Below are positions 1 through 7,227 of a DNA stretch of 12,155 nt, piece after piece (the stretch's first letter is position 1; every line of letters begins with the position of its first letter). Both the position numbers and the translations under genes were made by a program. The notes under the pieces were generated by a model. The model did no database searches. It was given only the letters and a program-made list of their open reading frames with translations, and was not told the DNA's origin. Source of the DNA: Treponema sp. Its GTDB lineage: Bacteria > Spirochaetota > Spirochaetia > Treponematales > Breznakiellaceae. The DNA lies in the NCBI GenBank assembly GCA_031268125.1, contig JAIRXT010000035.1, forward strand, positions 1-12,155. The letters run 5' to 3'.

Positions 1-2093
1 TCTTTGGCGACAATCTTTTCCAGGGCGTCCCCCTTGCTGCGGACCGCGTCCATGCAGGACCGTATCTTCTGGCAGTAAGCCTTGGCCTGGACAAAAATAT
101 CCTCAATTCCCTGGGCCTCGGCAAGGGCGGCTTCCAGTTTAGCGGTCTCGTCAAAAAGTTCGGCGGCCAGGTCCGCAATCCGCTTGGCCCGTTTGGACTG
201 GGCAGTGTTGTTGGCCCCAATCCCGGCCAGGGCCGCGGCGTCCTGGGCCAGCGATGCGGCATAGGAGGTAACCGCGGGGAAAATATAGCGGCGGGCCAGG
301 TCGATGGTTACCCCCGCTTCGATATTCACCTGCTTGGAGTACTTTTCCAGGTAGATGTGATACCGGCTTTCCAGTTCCTCCTTGGTAAGTACCTTGTGAG
401 TCTCAAACAGGGACACGGTTTCGCTGCGAATAAGGACCTGCAGGGCATCCACCGCGTTCCGCACGTTGGGGAGCCCCCGGCGTTCAGCCTCCAGGACCCA
501 TTCATCGGAATAGTTGTTCCCGTTGAACACCACCCGCCGGTGTTTGGAGTAGGATTCCCTGATAATACTTTGGATGATTTCCTGCTTGTTGGAAGCCCCC
601 TCCATTTTTTCGGCAAATTCCGAAAGAACCTGGGCCACCGCCACGTTAAGAAAGGTATTAGGGGTGGCGATGGACTGGGAAGAACCGACCATGCGGAATT
701 CAAATTTGTTCCCCGTAAACGCGAAGGGACTGGTACGGTTCCGGTCGGACACGTCTTTGGGCAGGGCGGGCAGGCTGGTAACGCCGATCTTGATGGTGGC
801 GCCGCTTTCGGTCCTGGCCCCGCTCTTGCCTTCGGCGATATTTTCCAGAATTTCCGTCAGGGGGCCGCCGAAGAAGATCGAGATGATCGCCGGGGGGGCC
901 TCGTTGGCGCCCAGCCGGTGCTCGTTGGCGCTGGTGGCCGCGGAGGAGCGGATAAGCAGGGCATAGCGGTCCACCGCCTCCACCACCGCTGCGGCAAAGA
1001 GCAGGAACCGGGCGTTGGACGCGGGATCGTCCCCCGGCTCAAAGAGGTTAAGGCCGTCGTCGGTGGCCATAGACCAGTTGTTGTGCTTCCCGGAGCCGTT
1101 GACCCCGGCAAAGGGTTTTTCGTGGAGCAGCCCCTCCAGGCCGTGGCGGCGGGCCACACTCTGGATTGTCTCCATGACCAGTTGGTTCCCGTCCACCGCG
1201 GCGGTACTGTTGGCGTAGATCGGGGCAATCTCGAACTGGTTGGGGGCTACCTCGTTATGCTGGGTCTTGGCGGGGATTCCCACCTTCCACAACTCGTGGT
1301 TCAGTTCCCGCATAAAGTCCGCAACCTGTTCTTTTATGGCCCCAAAGTAGTGGTCCTCCAGTTCCTGCCCCTTGGCGGGGAGGGCCCCAAAGACCGTGCG
1401 CCCGGTGAGGATCAGATCGGGCCGCTTATCGTAAAAATCCTTGTTTACCAGGAAATATTCCTGCTCCGGCCCCACGGTGGTAATGACCCGCTTGCTGGTA
1501 CCGTTCCCCAGGGCCCGGAGTACCCGGAGCGCCTGTCTGGAAAGGGCGTCAATGGATTTAAGCAGGGGAACCTTCTTGTCCAGGGCCTGCCCGTAGTAGC
1601 TGATAAACGCCGTGGGGATACACAGGGTGGTCCCCGTCTTGTCCTGCTTGAGGAAGGCCGGACTGGTTACGTCCCAGGCGGTATAGCCCCGGGCCTCAAA
1701 GGTGGCCCGCAGGCCCCCGGAGGGGAACGAAGACGCATCGGGTTCCCCCTTAATCAGCTCCTTTCCCGAAAACTCCAGCAGTACCCCCCCGTCCCCGGTG
1801 GGAGAAATAAAGGCATCGTGCTTTTCCGCGGTAAGCCCCGTAAGGGGGAGGAACCAGTGGGTGTAATGGCTTGCCCCTTTCCCGACAGCCCAATCCCGCA
1901 TGGAAGCGGCCACCACCTCCGCCACTTCCAGGGTCAGTTCCTTTTCCCCGGCCTGAACCGCCAGAATCTCTTTGTAGATGTTTTTCGGAAGCTTTTCCCG
2001 CATCACCGCGTTGGAAAAGCAATTCGAACCGTACAATTCCGCTATGGGGAACCGGGCAAAATCCGTCCCCCCGCAGCAATCACCGTGATTCAT
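1..2093 (-). CDS. glnN: Type III glutamine synthetase (GlnN), C-terminus cut off by window edge
   Basis: ATP-dependent ligation of ammonium to glutamate giving glutamine, in the cytoplasm. The 697 visible residues match the GlnN class (usually about 700-730 residues), not the shorter GlnA type. Visible landmarks: N-terminal segment with FARFPIAELYGSNCFS, an active-site stretch NGSGKHNNWSM at residues 332-342, and NRTSPFAFTGNKFEFR at about 452-467. The last roughly 10-30 residues lie beyond base 1. The ATG at 2091-2093 is preceded by GGAGG four bases upstream. It is the third gene of amt-PII-glnN; 37 bases separate it from the PII stop, so it is probably transcribed from the sigma-54 promoter before amt. 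A long open frame on the opposite strand (357-2141) is a GC-driven shadow. Family assignment is very secure. Confidence 0.97.
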   Translation of the reverse strand, partial: MNHGDCCGGTDFARFPIAELYGSNCFSNAVMREKLPKNIYKEILAVQAGEKELTLEVAEVVAASMRDWAVGKGASHYTHWFLPLTGLTAEKHDAFISPTGDGGVLLEFSGKELIKGEPDASSFPSGGLRATFEARGYTAWDVTSPAFLKQDKTGTTLCIPTAFISYYGQALDKKVPLLKSIDALSRQALRVLRALGNGTSKRVITTVGPEQEYFLVNKDFYDKRPDLILTGRTVFGALPAKGQELEDHYFGAIKEQVADFMRELNHELWKVGIPAKTQHNEVAPNQFEIAPIYANSTAAVDGNQLVMETIQSVARRHGLEGLLHEKPFAGVNGSGKHNNWSMATDDGLNLFEPGDDPASNARFLLFAAAVVEAVDRYALLIRSSAATSANEHRLGANEAPPAIISIFFGGPLTEILENIAEGKSGARTESGATIKIGVTSLPALPKDVSDRNRTSPFAFTGNKFEFRMVGSSQSIATPNTFLNVAVAQVLSEFAEKMEGASNKQEIIQSIIRESYSKHRRVVFNGNNYSDEWVLEAERRGLPNVRNAVDALQVLIRSETVSLFETHKVLTKEELESRYHIYLEKYSKQVNIEAGVTIDLARRYIFPAVTSYAASLAQDAAALAGIGANNTAQSKRAKRIADLAAELFDETAKLEAALAEAQGIEDIFVQAKAYCQKIRSCMDAVRSKGDALEKIVAK

Positions 2094-2130
2094 ACAACCT
2101 CCAAACTGGACAACAAATTGCCGGGCCGTT

Positions 2131-2472
2131 TTATCCGATAGCCGCGGCGCCGGTTTCCCCGGTCCTGATGCGGATAGTCTCCTCGATGGGCAGAATAAAT
2201 ATCTTCCCGTCTCCAATCTCCCCGCTCCGGGCCCCCCGGATGATGGCGTCAACCGTGGGCTTAACAAAATTGTCGTTGACGGCAATCTCGACACGGACCT
2301 TTTTAAGAAGGTTCACCTCCATCTCTACACCCCGGAACTGCTCAGTGTAACCCTTCTGCTGGCCGCAGCCCAAGGCGTTGGTTACCGACATCTTGAATAC
2401 ATCCGCCCGGTAGAGTTCCTGCTTAACATCGTTCAATACGTGGGGCTGCATATAGGCGATAATCAGTTTCAT
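2131..2472 (-). CDS. glnB: PII nitrogen-regulatory protein (GlnB/GlnK type) without Tyr51
   Basis: A 113-residue trimeric PII signal protein that binds ATP/ADP and 2-oxoglutarate and, when encoded next to amt, typically plugs the ammonium channel. The sequence aligns end to end with E. coli GlnB: T-loop region around residues 36-55 (GCGQQKGYTEQFRG), GDGK at 87-90 and RIRTGE at 101-106, which carry the nucleotide-binding residues. Gln39 and Lys58 are conserved. Residue 51, the uridylylated tyrosine in enteric PII, is methionine, and residue 46 is phenylalanine. The ATG at 2470-2472 has an AAGGAGG ribosome site that overlaps the amt stop codon, indicating tight co-translation with amt. GlnK would be an equally good name because of the amt neighbour. 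Confidence 0.95.
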   Translation of the reverse strand: MKLIIAYMQPHVLNDVKQELYRADVFKMSVTNALGCGQQKGYTEQFRGVEMEVNLLKKVRVEIAVNDNFVKPTVDAIIRGARSGEIGDGKIFILPIEETIRIRTGETGAAAIG

Positions 2473-2483
2473 CTCCCGCCTCC

Positions 2484-3845
2484 TTACATATTGCTGAAGA
2501 TCTGGAAGCCCGAATAGGCTTCCGCCTTGTGTTCGGACAGGTCAAGGCCTATCATCTCTTCCCGGGGATTTACCCGCAGGCCCGCAACCGCCCGGATAAC
2601 CAGGAACAGTACCAGACTGGTCAGGGCCGCCCAGCTCCCCACCGCCAGGACCCCCGCCGCCTGCCTGCCCAACTGGGCGAATCCGCCGCCGTGGAGCAAG
2701 CCCAGCACGCCGTCCGCCGGGGCATTGGCCCAGATGCCCACCGCCAGGGTACCGAAGATACCGCAGACACAGTGGACCGATACCGCCCCCACCGGATCGT
2801 CAATCTTGAGAACCTTGTCGATAAACTCGACGGCAAGGATCACCAGGACCCCCGCAATAAAACCAATAACGATGGAAGCGCCGGGGGATACCACCGCGCA
2901 GGATGCGGTAATCCCCACAAGACCGGCCAAAAGGCCGTTCAACGTCATCGAAGCATCGGGCTTTTTGAACCAGAACCAGGAGAAGACAAGGGCGCTCACC
3001 GCGCCGGAAGAAGCCGACAGGGTGGTGGTTACGCAGACCCGGGCGATGTTAAGGCCGCTCCATATCCCCCCTTCCCCCACGGTGGCTATGCCGGTAGAAG
3101 CGCCGTTAAAGCCGAACCAGCCGAAGAAGAGCAGCAGAACCCCCAGCGCGGCGTAGGGGATGTTGTGGCCCGGAAAGGCCCTGGCCGTTACCTTGCCGTC
3201 CGCCCCCCTGGTGTACTTCCCCAGCCGGGGACCCACCACAACGGCGCCCATCAGCGCCGCCCAGCCCCCCACGGAGTGGACCACCGTGGAACCGGCAAAG
3301 TCGTGGAAACCCAGCCGGGCAAGCCAGCCGCCGCCGCTCCAGACCCAGTGGCCCGAAACAGGGTAGATAAACGCGGAGATAAAGCAGGTGTAGATCAGGT
3401 AGGACTTAAACTGGGTCCGCTCCGCCATCGCCCCGGACACAATCGTGGCCGATGTGGCGGCAAAAACCACCTGGAAGAACCAGGTTTTGTAGAAATTACC
3501 GGTATCAACGTTCACTTCCATAGGGCTGTGGAAAAACTGATCAACACCGATAAGACCCAGAGCATCCTTCCCGTACATAAACCCCCAGCCCAAGGCCCAG
3601 TACACAATAGCGCCAAAGCAGAAGTCCATCACATTCTTCATGGTGATGTTGACGGCGTTTTTCGCCCGGGTCAGGCCGGTCTCCACCAGGGCAAAGCCCG
3701 CCTGCATGATAAACACCAGGATGGCCCCGACAAAAAGCCACATCACGTCCAGGGAAAATCCCAGAGTCTCCACAGTCTCCTGGGCAAAAAGGGAAATCCC
3801 TACGCACAGCAGCAGAATCACCGTAATACCGGTTTTCTTTCGCAT
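2484..3845 (-). CDS. amtB: Ammonium transporter (Amt family)
   Basis: A 453-residue inner-membrane ammonium channel. Residues 1-22 form a signal peptide (KK, hydrophobic core, LFAQ), followed by about eleven hydrophobic segments. The family signature DFAGSTVVHSVGG spans residues 182-194. Asp182 corresponds to the substrate-recognition aspartate, and His190 with His358 (VHCVCG) to the twin-histidine pore pair. AMAERTQFKSY at 139-149 is also typical. The cytoplasmic tail after residue 420 is short. The ATG at 3843-3845 has a GAGGA ribosome site seven bases upstream. It is the first gene of the amt-PII-glnN operon and lies about 40 bases after the predicted sigma-54 start point, so expression on nitrogen limitation is expected. 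Assignment is very secure. Confidence 0.98.
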   Translation of the reverse strand: MRKKTGITVILLLCVGISLFAQETVETLGFSLDVMWLFVGAILVFIMQAGFALVETGLTRAKNAVNITMKNVMDFCFGAIVYWALGWGFMYGKDALGLIGVDQFFHSPMEVNVDTGNFYKTWFFQVVFAATSATIVSGAMAERTQFKSYLIYTCFISAFIYPVSGHWVWSGGGWLARLGFHDFAGSTVVHSVGGWAALMGAVVVGPRLGKYTRGADGKVTARAFPGHNIPYAALGVLLLFFGWFGFNGASTGIATVGEGGIWSGLNIARVCVTTTLSASSGAVSALVFSWFWFKKPDASMTLNGLLAGLVGITASCAVVSPGASIVIGFIAGVLVILAVEFIDKVLKIDDPVGAVSVHCVCGIFGTLAVGIWANAPADGVLGLLHGGGFAQLGRQAAGVLAVGSWAALTSLVLFLVIRAVAGLRVNPREEMIGLDLSEHKAEAYSGFQIFSNM

Positions 3846-3895
3846 GTTTCCGTCCTCTTTGCTGGGCCGGCACAGCGGTCCGCAGCCTTAATAAA

Positions 3896-3910
3896 GCAAG
3901 AATCATGCCA
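3896..3910 (-). promoter_or_regulatory. Sigma-54 promoter of the amt-PII-glnN operon
   Basis: Read on the minus strand the site is TGGCATG, four bases, TTGC. This matches the sigma-54 consensus TGGCACG-N4-TTGC at all but one position, with the invariant GG and GC in the correct spacing. The predicted transcript starts near 3885, giving a leader of about 40 bases that carries the amt ribosome site. Sigma-54 control of amt/PII/glutamine synthetase genes is well known in other bacteria and fits the operon content. Confidence 0.85.
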
Positions 3911-3913
3911 AGA

Positions 3914-3966
3914 ACCGGTACAGGACAGAAAAAATATCCAAAAATCCGCTTTTTTTACCGGTAAAA
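3914..3966. promoter_or_regulatory. Two ACCGGT palindromes upstream of the sigma-54 promoter
   Basis: A perfect 14-bp palindrome, TTTTACCGGTAAAA, lies at 3953-3966, and a second ACCGGT core lies at 3914-3919. The cores are 43 bp apart, close to four helical turns, and both are upstream of the sigma-54 site in the transcription direction. They could be binding sites for the activator or another regulator of the nitrogen operon. They do not match the enteric NtrC site; the function is inferred from position and symmetry only. Confidence 0.4.
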
Positions 3967-3983
3967 GTGTTTTTTTAATATAT

Positions 3984-4069
3984 AGGGGGGAAGCCTCCCC
4001 CCTGGGGCGCACAGGGTTGCGCCCCACCCCCCTCTGCGGGGGCGGCATGGGCCCCTTCCTGCCCCCGCA
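3984..4069. repeat. Cluster of three GC-rich stem-loops between amt and the phosphatase gene
   Basis: Three consecutive hairpins can be drawn. First, GGGGGGA pairs with TCCCCCC (3985-4002). Second, TGGGGCGCA (4003-4011) pairs with TGCGCCCCA (4018-4026). Third, TGCGGGGGC (4035-4043) pairs with GCCCCCGCA (4061-4069). They lie downstream of the phosphatase gene in its transcription direction and could stop or shield its transcript from the nitrogen promoter. None is followed by a clear U-tract, so a rho-independent terminator call is not secure. The rest of 3846-4218 holds the sigma-54 promoter, its palindromes, a small inverted repeat (CTACA at 4085, TGTAG at 4094) and the dispersed repeat described separately; no gene is visible. 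Confidence 0.5.
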
Positions 4070-4170
4070 ACGCCCCCATTATTCCTACACAAATGTAGCT
4101 TTGTCGGCCCAATCCTACATTTAGGTTGGTTCCCGGTCTAATTCTAAATGACGCAGAATAATGTCGCCCT

Positions 4171-4230
4171 CTGGGGCAAATCCCCGCCCCAGGTGGTTAC
4201 ATTGCTGCAATGTAGTGTTTACAGGGTTAG
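4171..4230. repeat. Dispersed repeat copy 1, overlapping the phosphatase stop codon
   Basis: From 4178 to 4230 this stretch aligns with 10396-10449: both contain TCCCCGCCCC, a GTTAC(A/G)TTGC core and TAGTGTTTACAGGGT. An inverse partial copy is at 8136-8171. This copy includes a hairpin (CTGGGGC at 4171-4177 with GCCCCAG at 4186-4192) and a perfect inverted repeat ACATTGC / GCAATGT at 4199-4213. The shared sequence covers the last codons and the stop of the phosphatase gene. Confidence 0.65.
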
Positions 4231-4965
4231 GAGGCGATCCTTGAGGCCCCGGAGTTCCCCGGGGCTCAAACCCAGGCCCAGCAGGTACGGTTCCGCCCCG
4301 GCATAGGTCCCTTTCAAGTAGTCCAAAAAATCCCGCATAAAGGCCGGGTCCGATCGGAAGATGTGTTCAGGGAAAAAAACGCCGGCCTTCCGGCCCTTTT
4401 CCGCCATAACGTCAAAAAAAGGCCGCATCCGTTCATAGGTAAGGGCATAATCGGCAATAATATCCTCGTCGGCGACACCGCAGAGATTCAGCAGCAGGGC
4501 CGCCGTAACCCCCGTCCGGTCTTTCCCGGCGGTACAGTGGAAGACCGCCCCCCGTTCTCCGGCCCCCGCAAAGATCCGGAAGATCCGGCTGATCTGCGGC
4601 CCGGCATCCGGCAGCAGCGATTTATACATCTCCGGCAGGCTGTGGATCCGGGGCGGGCCGCCGGGTTCGGAATTAATACCGTCCAGCAGCGGGACATGGT
4701 GGTAGTCAAAACCCGGATAATCGCGCAGGGGATTGGGGGCCTGGTCCAGTTCTTCGGCGGAACGCAGATCGATGACGATGGAAACGCCCAGGGTTCCTAT
4801 GCGGACAATATCGGCGGGGCTAAGTTTGGAAAGGTCGTCGGAACGGAAGACCCGGTCATAGCGGATCTTCGCGGCCCCCTCCCCCGTATAACCCCCCAGA
4901 TCCCGGAAATTCAGGCAGCCCTCTAGGGGAATCAGGCGGGGACCGGCACTTGTTTCATGTTTCAT
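4219..4965 (-). CDS. Tyrosine/serine protein phosphatase-like protein (Y_phosphatase3 type)
   Basis: A 248-residue cytoplasmic phosphatase-like protein. Residues 15-26 carry the family opening motif (EGCLNFRDLGGY), followed by RSDDLS and VIDLRS segments. The catalytic P-loop HCTAGKDRTG has the Cys nucleophile and the Arg of the CX5R signature. This is the architecture of bacterial tyrosine phosphatases of the MptpB/LipA-like group, which can act on phosphoproteins or phosphoinositides; the substrate is unknown. The ATG at 4963-4965 has only a weak ribosome site (CAGGG), and a TATAAT box sits just seven bases upstream (4973-4978), so the mRNA could be nearly leaderless. Its 3' end runs into a dispersed repeat, and a MITE-like element lies 37 bases upstream. 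There is no evident functional link to the neighbours. Confidence 0.87.
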   Translation of the reverse strand: MKHETSAGPRLIPLEGCLNFRDLGGYTGEGAAKIRYDRVFRSDDLSKLSPADIVRIGTLGVSIVIDLRSAEELDQAPNPLRDYPGFDYHHVPLLDGINSEPGGPPRIHSLPEMYKSLLPDAGPQISRIFRIFAGAGERGAVFHCTAGKDRTGVTAALLLNLCGVADEDIIADYALTYERMRPFFDVMAEKGRKAGVFFPEHIFRSDPAFMRDFLDYLKGTYAGAEPYLLGLGLSPGELRGLKDRLLTL

Positions 4966-5002
4966 ATCCCTGATTATACGCCAAATCTTGCCCTCAACAT
5001 AC

Positions 5003-5280
5003 CACTAAACTTGACCCACAATTTAGCCCGGTTTTTTGCTCTATACGGCGAAGAACCGGGCGGTCAAATGCGCTGTGGAGCAAATGTAACACCTTGTACA
5101 TATCTCTTCCCCACAATCAAGCTAAATTTGACCCGTGTCGTGTATCCGGGGCCGGGAAAAGGGCCGGAAAAATATATGGAATTCCCCGCCGGAGCGTATG
5201 AAAATAGCGAAGGCGGATTCTACATGCGTTTTTCCGGCAATTTCCCGGCCCCGGTGGAACGTTGTGGGTCAAGTTTAGTG
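5003..5280. mobile_element. MITE-like element with perfect 19-bp terminal inverted repeats
   Basis: The left end CACTAAACTTGACCCACAA (5003-5021) is the exact reverse complement of the right end (5262-5280). The 278 bp between contain no credible gene. Inside, 5121-5172 and 5229-5279 form a second, imperfect inverted repeat of about 50 bp in which a variant of the terminal motif (GCTAAATTTGACCC) recurs. A smaller hairpin (GCCCGGTT with AACCGGGC) follows the left end. No target-site duplication is evident. It resembles a non-autonomous insertion-sequence derivative, perhaps a nested or composite one. It fills most of the 4966-5321 gap; an open frame across it on the plus strand has no recognisable features and is rejected. 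Confidence 0.75.
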
Positions 5281-5281
5281 C

Positions 5282-5316
5282 AAAAACCAAGGGGGAAGCG
5301 GCCGGTCCCGCTTCCC
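5282..5316 (-). terminator. Rho-independent-like terminator after the FGGY kinase
   Basis: In the minus-strand transcript a perfect 9-bp stem GGGAAGCGG / CCGCTTCCC with a six-base loop (5293-5316) begins six bases after the kinase stop. A run of five U residues follows about six bases further on. The slightly delayed U-tract weakens the call. The right end of the MITE-like element abuts it. Confidence 0.6.
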
Positions 5317-5321
5317 GCAGG

Positions 5322-6857
5322 CTATTTTTTTTCCGCAGTCAGCGCGCCCAGATCCTTCAGAACGTCCTCCAGCGCCGGGTAGAGTTTTTCTATGACCTTG
5401 GCGCTCAAGGCTTTGTACAGTTCGTGGTTTTCCTGATTCGGCAAAAACCGGTCGTAGTTTTTACCCATACCGTCTATCGCGCTGTTCAGATCAGGATAAA
5501 GCCCCGCGCCCGCTGCGCCGCACATCGCCGCGCCAAGGGAGCAGTTCTCCGATTCCCGGGTCCGGTTTACCGGCACGTTAAAGACATCGGAAATTATCTG
5601 GGCGGTAAAGTTGCTCTTACTGCCGCCGCCGCCAATGTAAAGCTCGTTGATAGGCAGATCCAGATAGCCGGTCATTTTTTCCGTGCCAAGTTTGATCTGG
5701 ATTATGATGCCCTCCACCAGAGAACGGAACATGTGGCCCCGCTGATGCCGGTCGTCAAAGCCCAGGTATATTCCTTTGCCGCTGGGATGCACTGCCGAAG
5801 GCGACCAGTCCGGCAGGACAACAAGGCCTTCGGAACCCGCGGGGATTGCCTCCGCTTCCCGGTCCAGCAGGGCCTCCACCGAAACCCCCGCTTCCCTGGC
5901 GGCGGCCTTTAGACCTTCGCCCAGATTATCCCGGAACCATGACACCAGCAGGAATCCCCGGTTCGCCATAGACTCATAGTTGTAAAGTTTGGGAAAGGCG
6001 CTTAAATAGGTGAAGTAGGAAAAGTCGGGCGCCGGTTTATATTCATTGCAAACAATATCCAGACCGCTCAAGGTGCCAAGGGTGATATAGGCCTGTCCGT
6101 GTTTCACCGCCCCCGCGCCAAGGAGTTCGCACTGTTTGTCCCCGGCGGCAACGGCCACAGGGCAGCCTTCAGGCAAACCGGTGGCTGCGGCGGCTTCGCC
6201 GGTTATTCTGCCGATAGTGGTACCGGCAGGAACCGGTTCCGCGATCTGATCCCGCCGCATACCTACCGCCTCAATTTCCGCGTCTCCCTTAAAGGCGGTC
6301 CAATTAATAATATCATAGGGCCAGCCCATGCTGTTGGAAATGGACTCGTAAAAACCGCCGGTCAATTTATACCCCAGATAGCCAGAAACCCCCAGGTACT
6401 TTGCCGCCTTTCCGTAAATTTCAGGGTTGTTAAATTTGAGCCAATTCGCCTTTGAATAGTAGGGCCAGAATGCTTTATACAGGGGATCGGCAATGTCGTT
6501 GGTTACCTGCCCCAGGGAAGGAACGTTCATGCGCCAGCGTTCGTCAAGCCAGCTGATGGGATTGCAGAGGAGATCGCCCCTCTTGTCCAGGGCCAGGAAA
6601 CAGGATCGCTGACTGGACAAACCAATGGCGGCAATATCCGCCGGGTTTCCTTTGAAGTTAGAGAACATTTCGGCGGAGGCGGCCCGCAGCGCGTCCCAAA
6701 AATCATTCACCCCATGCTCTACCCATCCCTGATGGGGGGTAAGCATTTTGGGATGATTCGCAGATCCCCTGGCGAGCCGATTGCCCTTGCTGTCATAGAT
6801 AATTACCCGGGTACTCTGAGTACCGCTGTCTATGGCGACAACATATTTTTCACCCAT
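5322..6857 (-). CDS. FGGY-family carbohydrate kinase (xylulokinase-like)
   Basis: ATP-dependent phosphorylation of a sugar or polyol in the cytoplasm. The 511 residues show the complete two-domain FGGY fold: N-terminal phosphate-binding loop AIDSGTQSTR (residues 8-17), catalytic-base region VAAGDKQCELLGAG with Asp240, and the C-terminal signature GGGGSKSNFTAQ (410-421) followed by NCSLGAAMCGAAGAG (438-452). Length and motifs are closest in style to xylulokinases, but FGGY members also act on ribulose, glycerol, erythritol, fuculose and others, so the substrate is open. The ATG at 6855-6857 has a GGAGGAGG ribosome site. Transcription comes from a TTGACA/TAAAAT promoter with the operator shared with the membrane protein and the GlpA-like gene. 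A partnership with that FAD oxidoreductase suggests a polyol or glycerol-like substrate, by inference only. Confidence 0.92.
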   Translation of the reverse strand: MGEKYVVAIDSGTQSTRVIIYDSKGNRLARGSANHPKMLTPHQGWVEHGVNDFWDALRAASAEMFSNFKGNPADIAAIGLSSQRSCFLALDKRGDLLCNPISWLDERWRMNVPSLGQVTNDIADPLYKAFWPYYSKANWLKFNNPEIYGKAAKYLGVSGYLGYKLTGGFYESISNSMGWPYDIINWTAFKGDAEIEAVGMRRDQIAEPVPAGTTIGRITGEAAAATGLPEGCPVAVAAGDKQCELLGAGAVKHGQAYITLGTLSGLDIVCNEYKPAPDFSYFTYLSAFPKLYNYESMANRGFLLVSWFRDNLGEGLKAAAREAGVSVEALLDREAEAIPAGSEGLVVLPDWSPSAVHPSGKGIYLGFDDRHQRGHMFRSLVEGIIIQIKLGTEKMTGYLDLPINELYIGGGGSKSNFTAQIISDVFNVPVNRTRESENCSLGAAMCGAAGAGLYPDLNSAIDGMGKNYDRFLPNQENHELYKALSAKVIEKLYPALEDVLKDLGALTAEKK

Positions 6858-6926
6858 AACAAACCTCCTCCGCTAAATTTTAACCGGATCGCCTGAAACG
6901 CCGGGTCCCGGCCGGCGGAACCGTCT

Positions 6927-6990
6927 AATGTACGTTTTTTTGTACTATCCGGCAGACTTTATTTTATCAGGCAAAATTCAAAGTTGTCAA
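6927..6990 (-). promoter_or_regulatory. Kinase promoter with YhfZ-regulon operator
   Basis: On the minus strand: -35 TTGACA (6985-6990), an 18-bp spacer and -10 TAAAAT (6961-6966). Fifteen bases further is the operator GTACAAAAAAACGTACATT (6927-6945). The same promoter architecture and operator geometry occur at 8943-9007 and 10522-10572. An operator just after the start point implies repression by roadblock or occlusion. The leader of roughly 95 bases to the kinase ATG includes a small GCCGG/CCGGC stem. Confidence 0.75.
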
Positions 6991-6998
6991 ATCTTTTT

Positions 6999-7214
6999 TA
7001 AGCAAAGTTAGTTTTTTTAGGGGGAGAAAAGACGCCCGAAAAATGTAACAGGGGGTGCCGGTTTCGCTAAAGCAAAAAACGAAAGAATCTGGGGCGGGGG
7101 CCCCGGATTTTTCCAGCCGGCAGGACCCCTAATAATTTTGTAGGCGTCTTTTCCATCGAAATTGAGCTTGTTCCAAAACTCGGTTAGTTTTGGACAAGCT
7201 CTTGTAAAAGTAAA
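6999..7214. repeat. Structured intergenic repeat, copy A
   Basis: About 215 bp that aligns with 9132-9360, with blocks of near identity at both ends and a diverged centre. Nested pairing is visible: GAAAAGACGCC (7026-7036) with GGCGTCTTTTC (7143-7153); GGGGGTGCCGG (7051-7061) with CCGGCAGGACCCC (7117-7129); and an internal GGGGC/GCCCC hairpin (7091-7104). A separate strong hairpin follows, 7164-7180 with 7186-7201 (arms GAGCTTGTTCCAAAACT and AGTTTTGGACAAGCTC). No open reading frame is credible. It could be a structured RNA or a small palindromic mobile element. It lies upstream of the predicted GDSL-gene promoter, not in that gene's leader. Confidence 0.7.
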
Positions 7215-7227
7215 ATTACTGTATAAT
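7202..7227 (+). promoter_or_regulatory. Possible promoter of the GDSL lipoprotein gene
   Basis: A perfect -10 box TATAAT is at 7222-7227. The only nearby -35-like hexamer is TTGTAA (7202-7207) with a short 14-bp spacer, so the -35 is weak. Transcription from here would give a leader of about 140 bases that contains a hairpin (CGGTTCCA at 7318-7325 with TGGAACCG at 7339-7346) just before the ribosome site. No copy of the GTAC-N8-GTACATT operator is present, so the gene appears to be outside that regulon. Confidence 0.4.

Noticed and set aside
357..2141. 594-codon open frame on the plus strand opposite glnN
   Set aside because: It lies antisense to a clearly homologous glutamine synthetase, has low-complexity Gly/Pro/Arg composition and no motif; it is a shadow caused by high GC content.
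2529..4124. 531-codon open frame on the plus strand opposite amt
   Set aside because: Antisense to an unmistakable ammonium transporter, with Gln/Arg/Pro-rich composition and no domain; also crosses the sigma-54 promoter and the hairpin cluster.
4957..5382. 141-codon open frame on the plus strand between the phosphatase and kinase genes
   Set aside because: It spans both ends of the MITE-like element and runs into the antisense of the kinase; no ribosome site or recognisable domain.
7026..7153. Reading the structured block as a riboswitch of the GDSL gene
   Set aside because: The best -10 box (7222-7227) lies downstream of it, and the same block stands before yhfZ, again upstream of that gene's promoter; no known aptamer pattern was seen.
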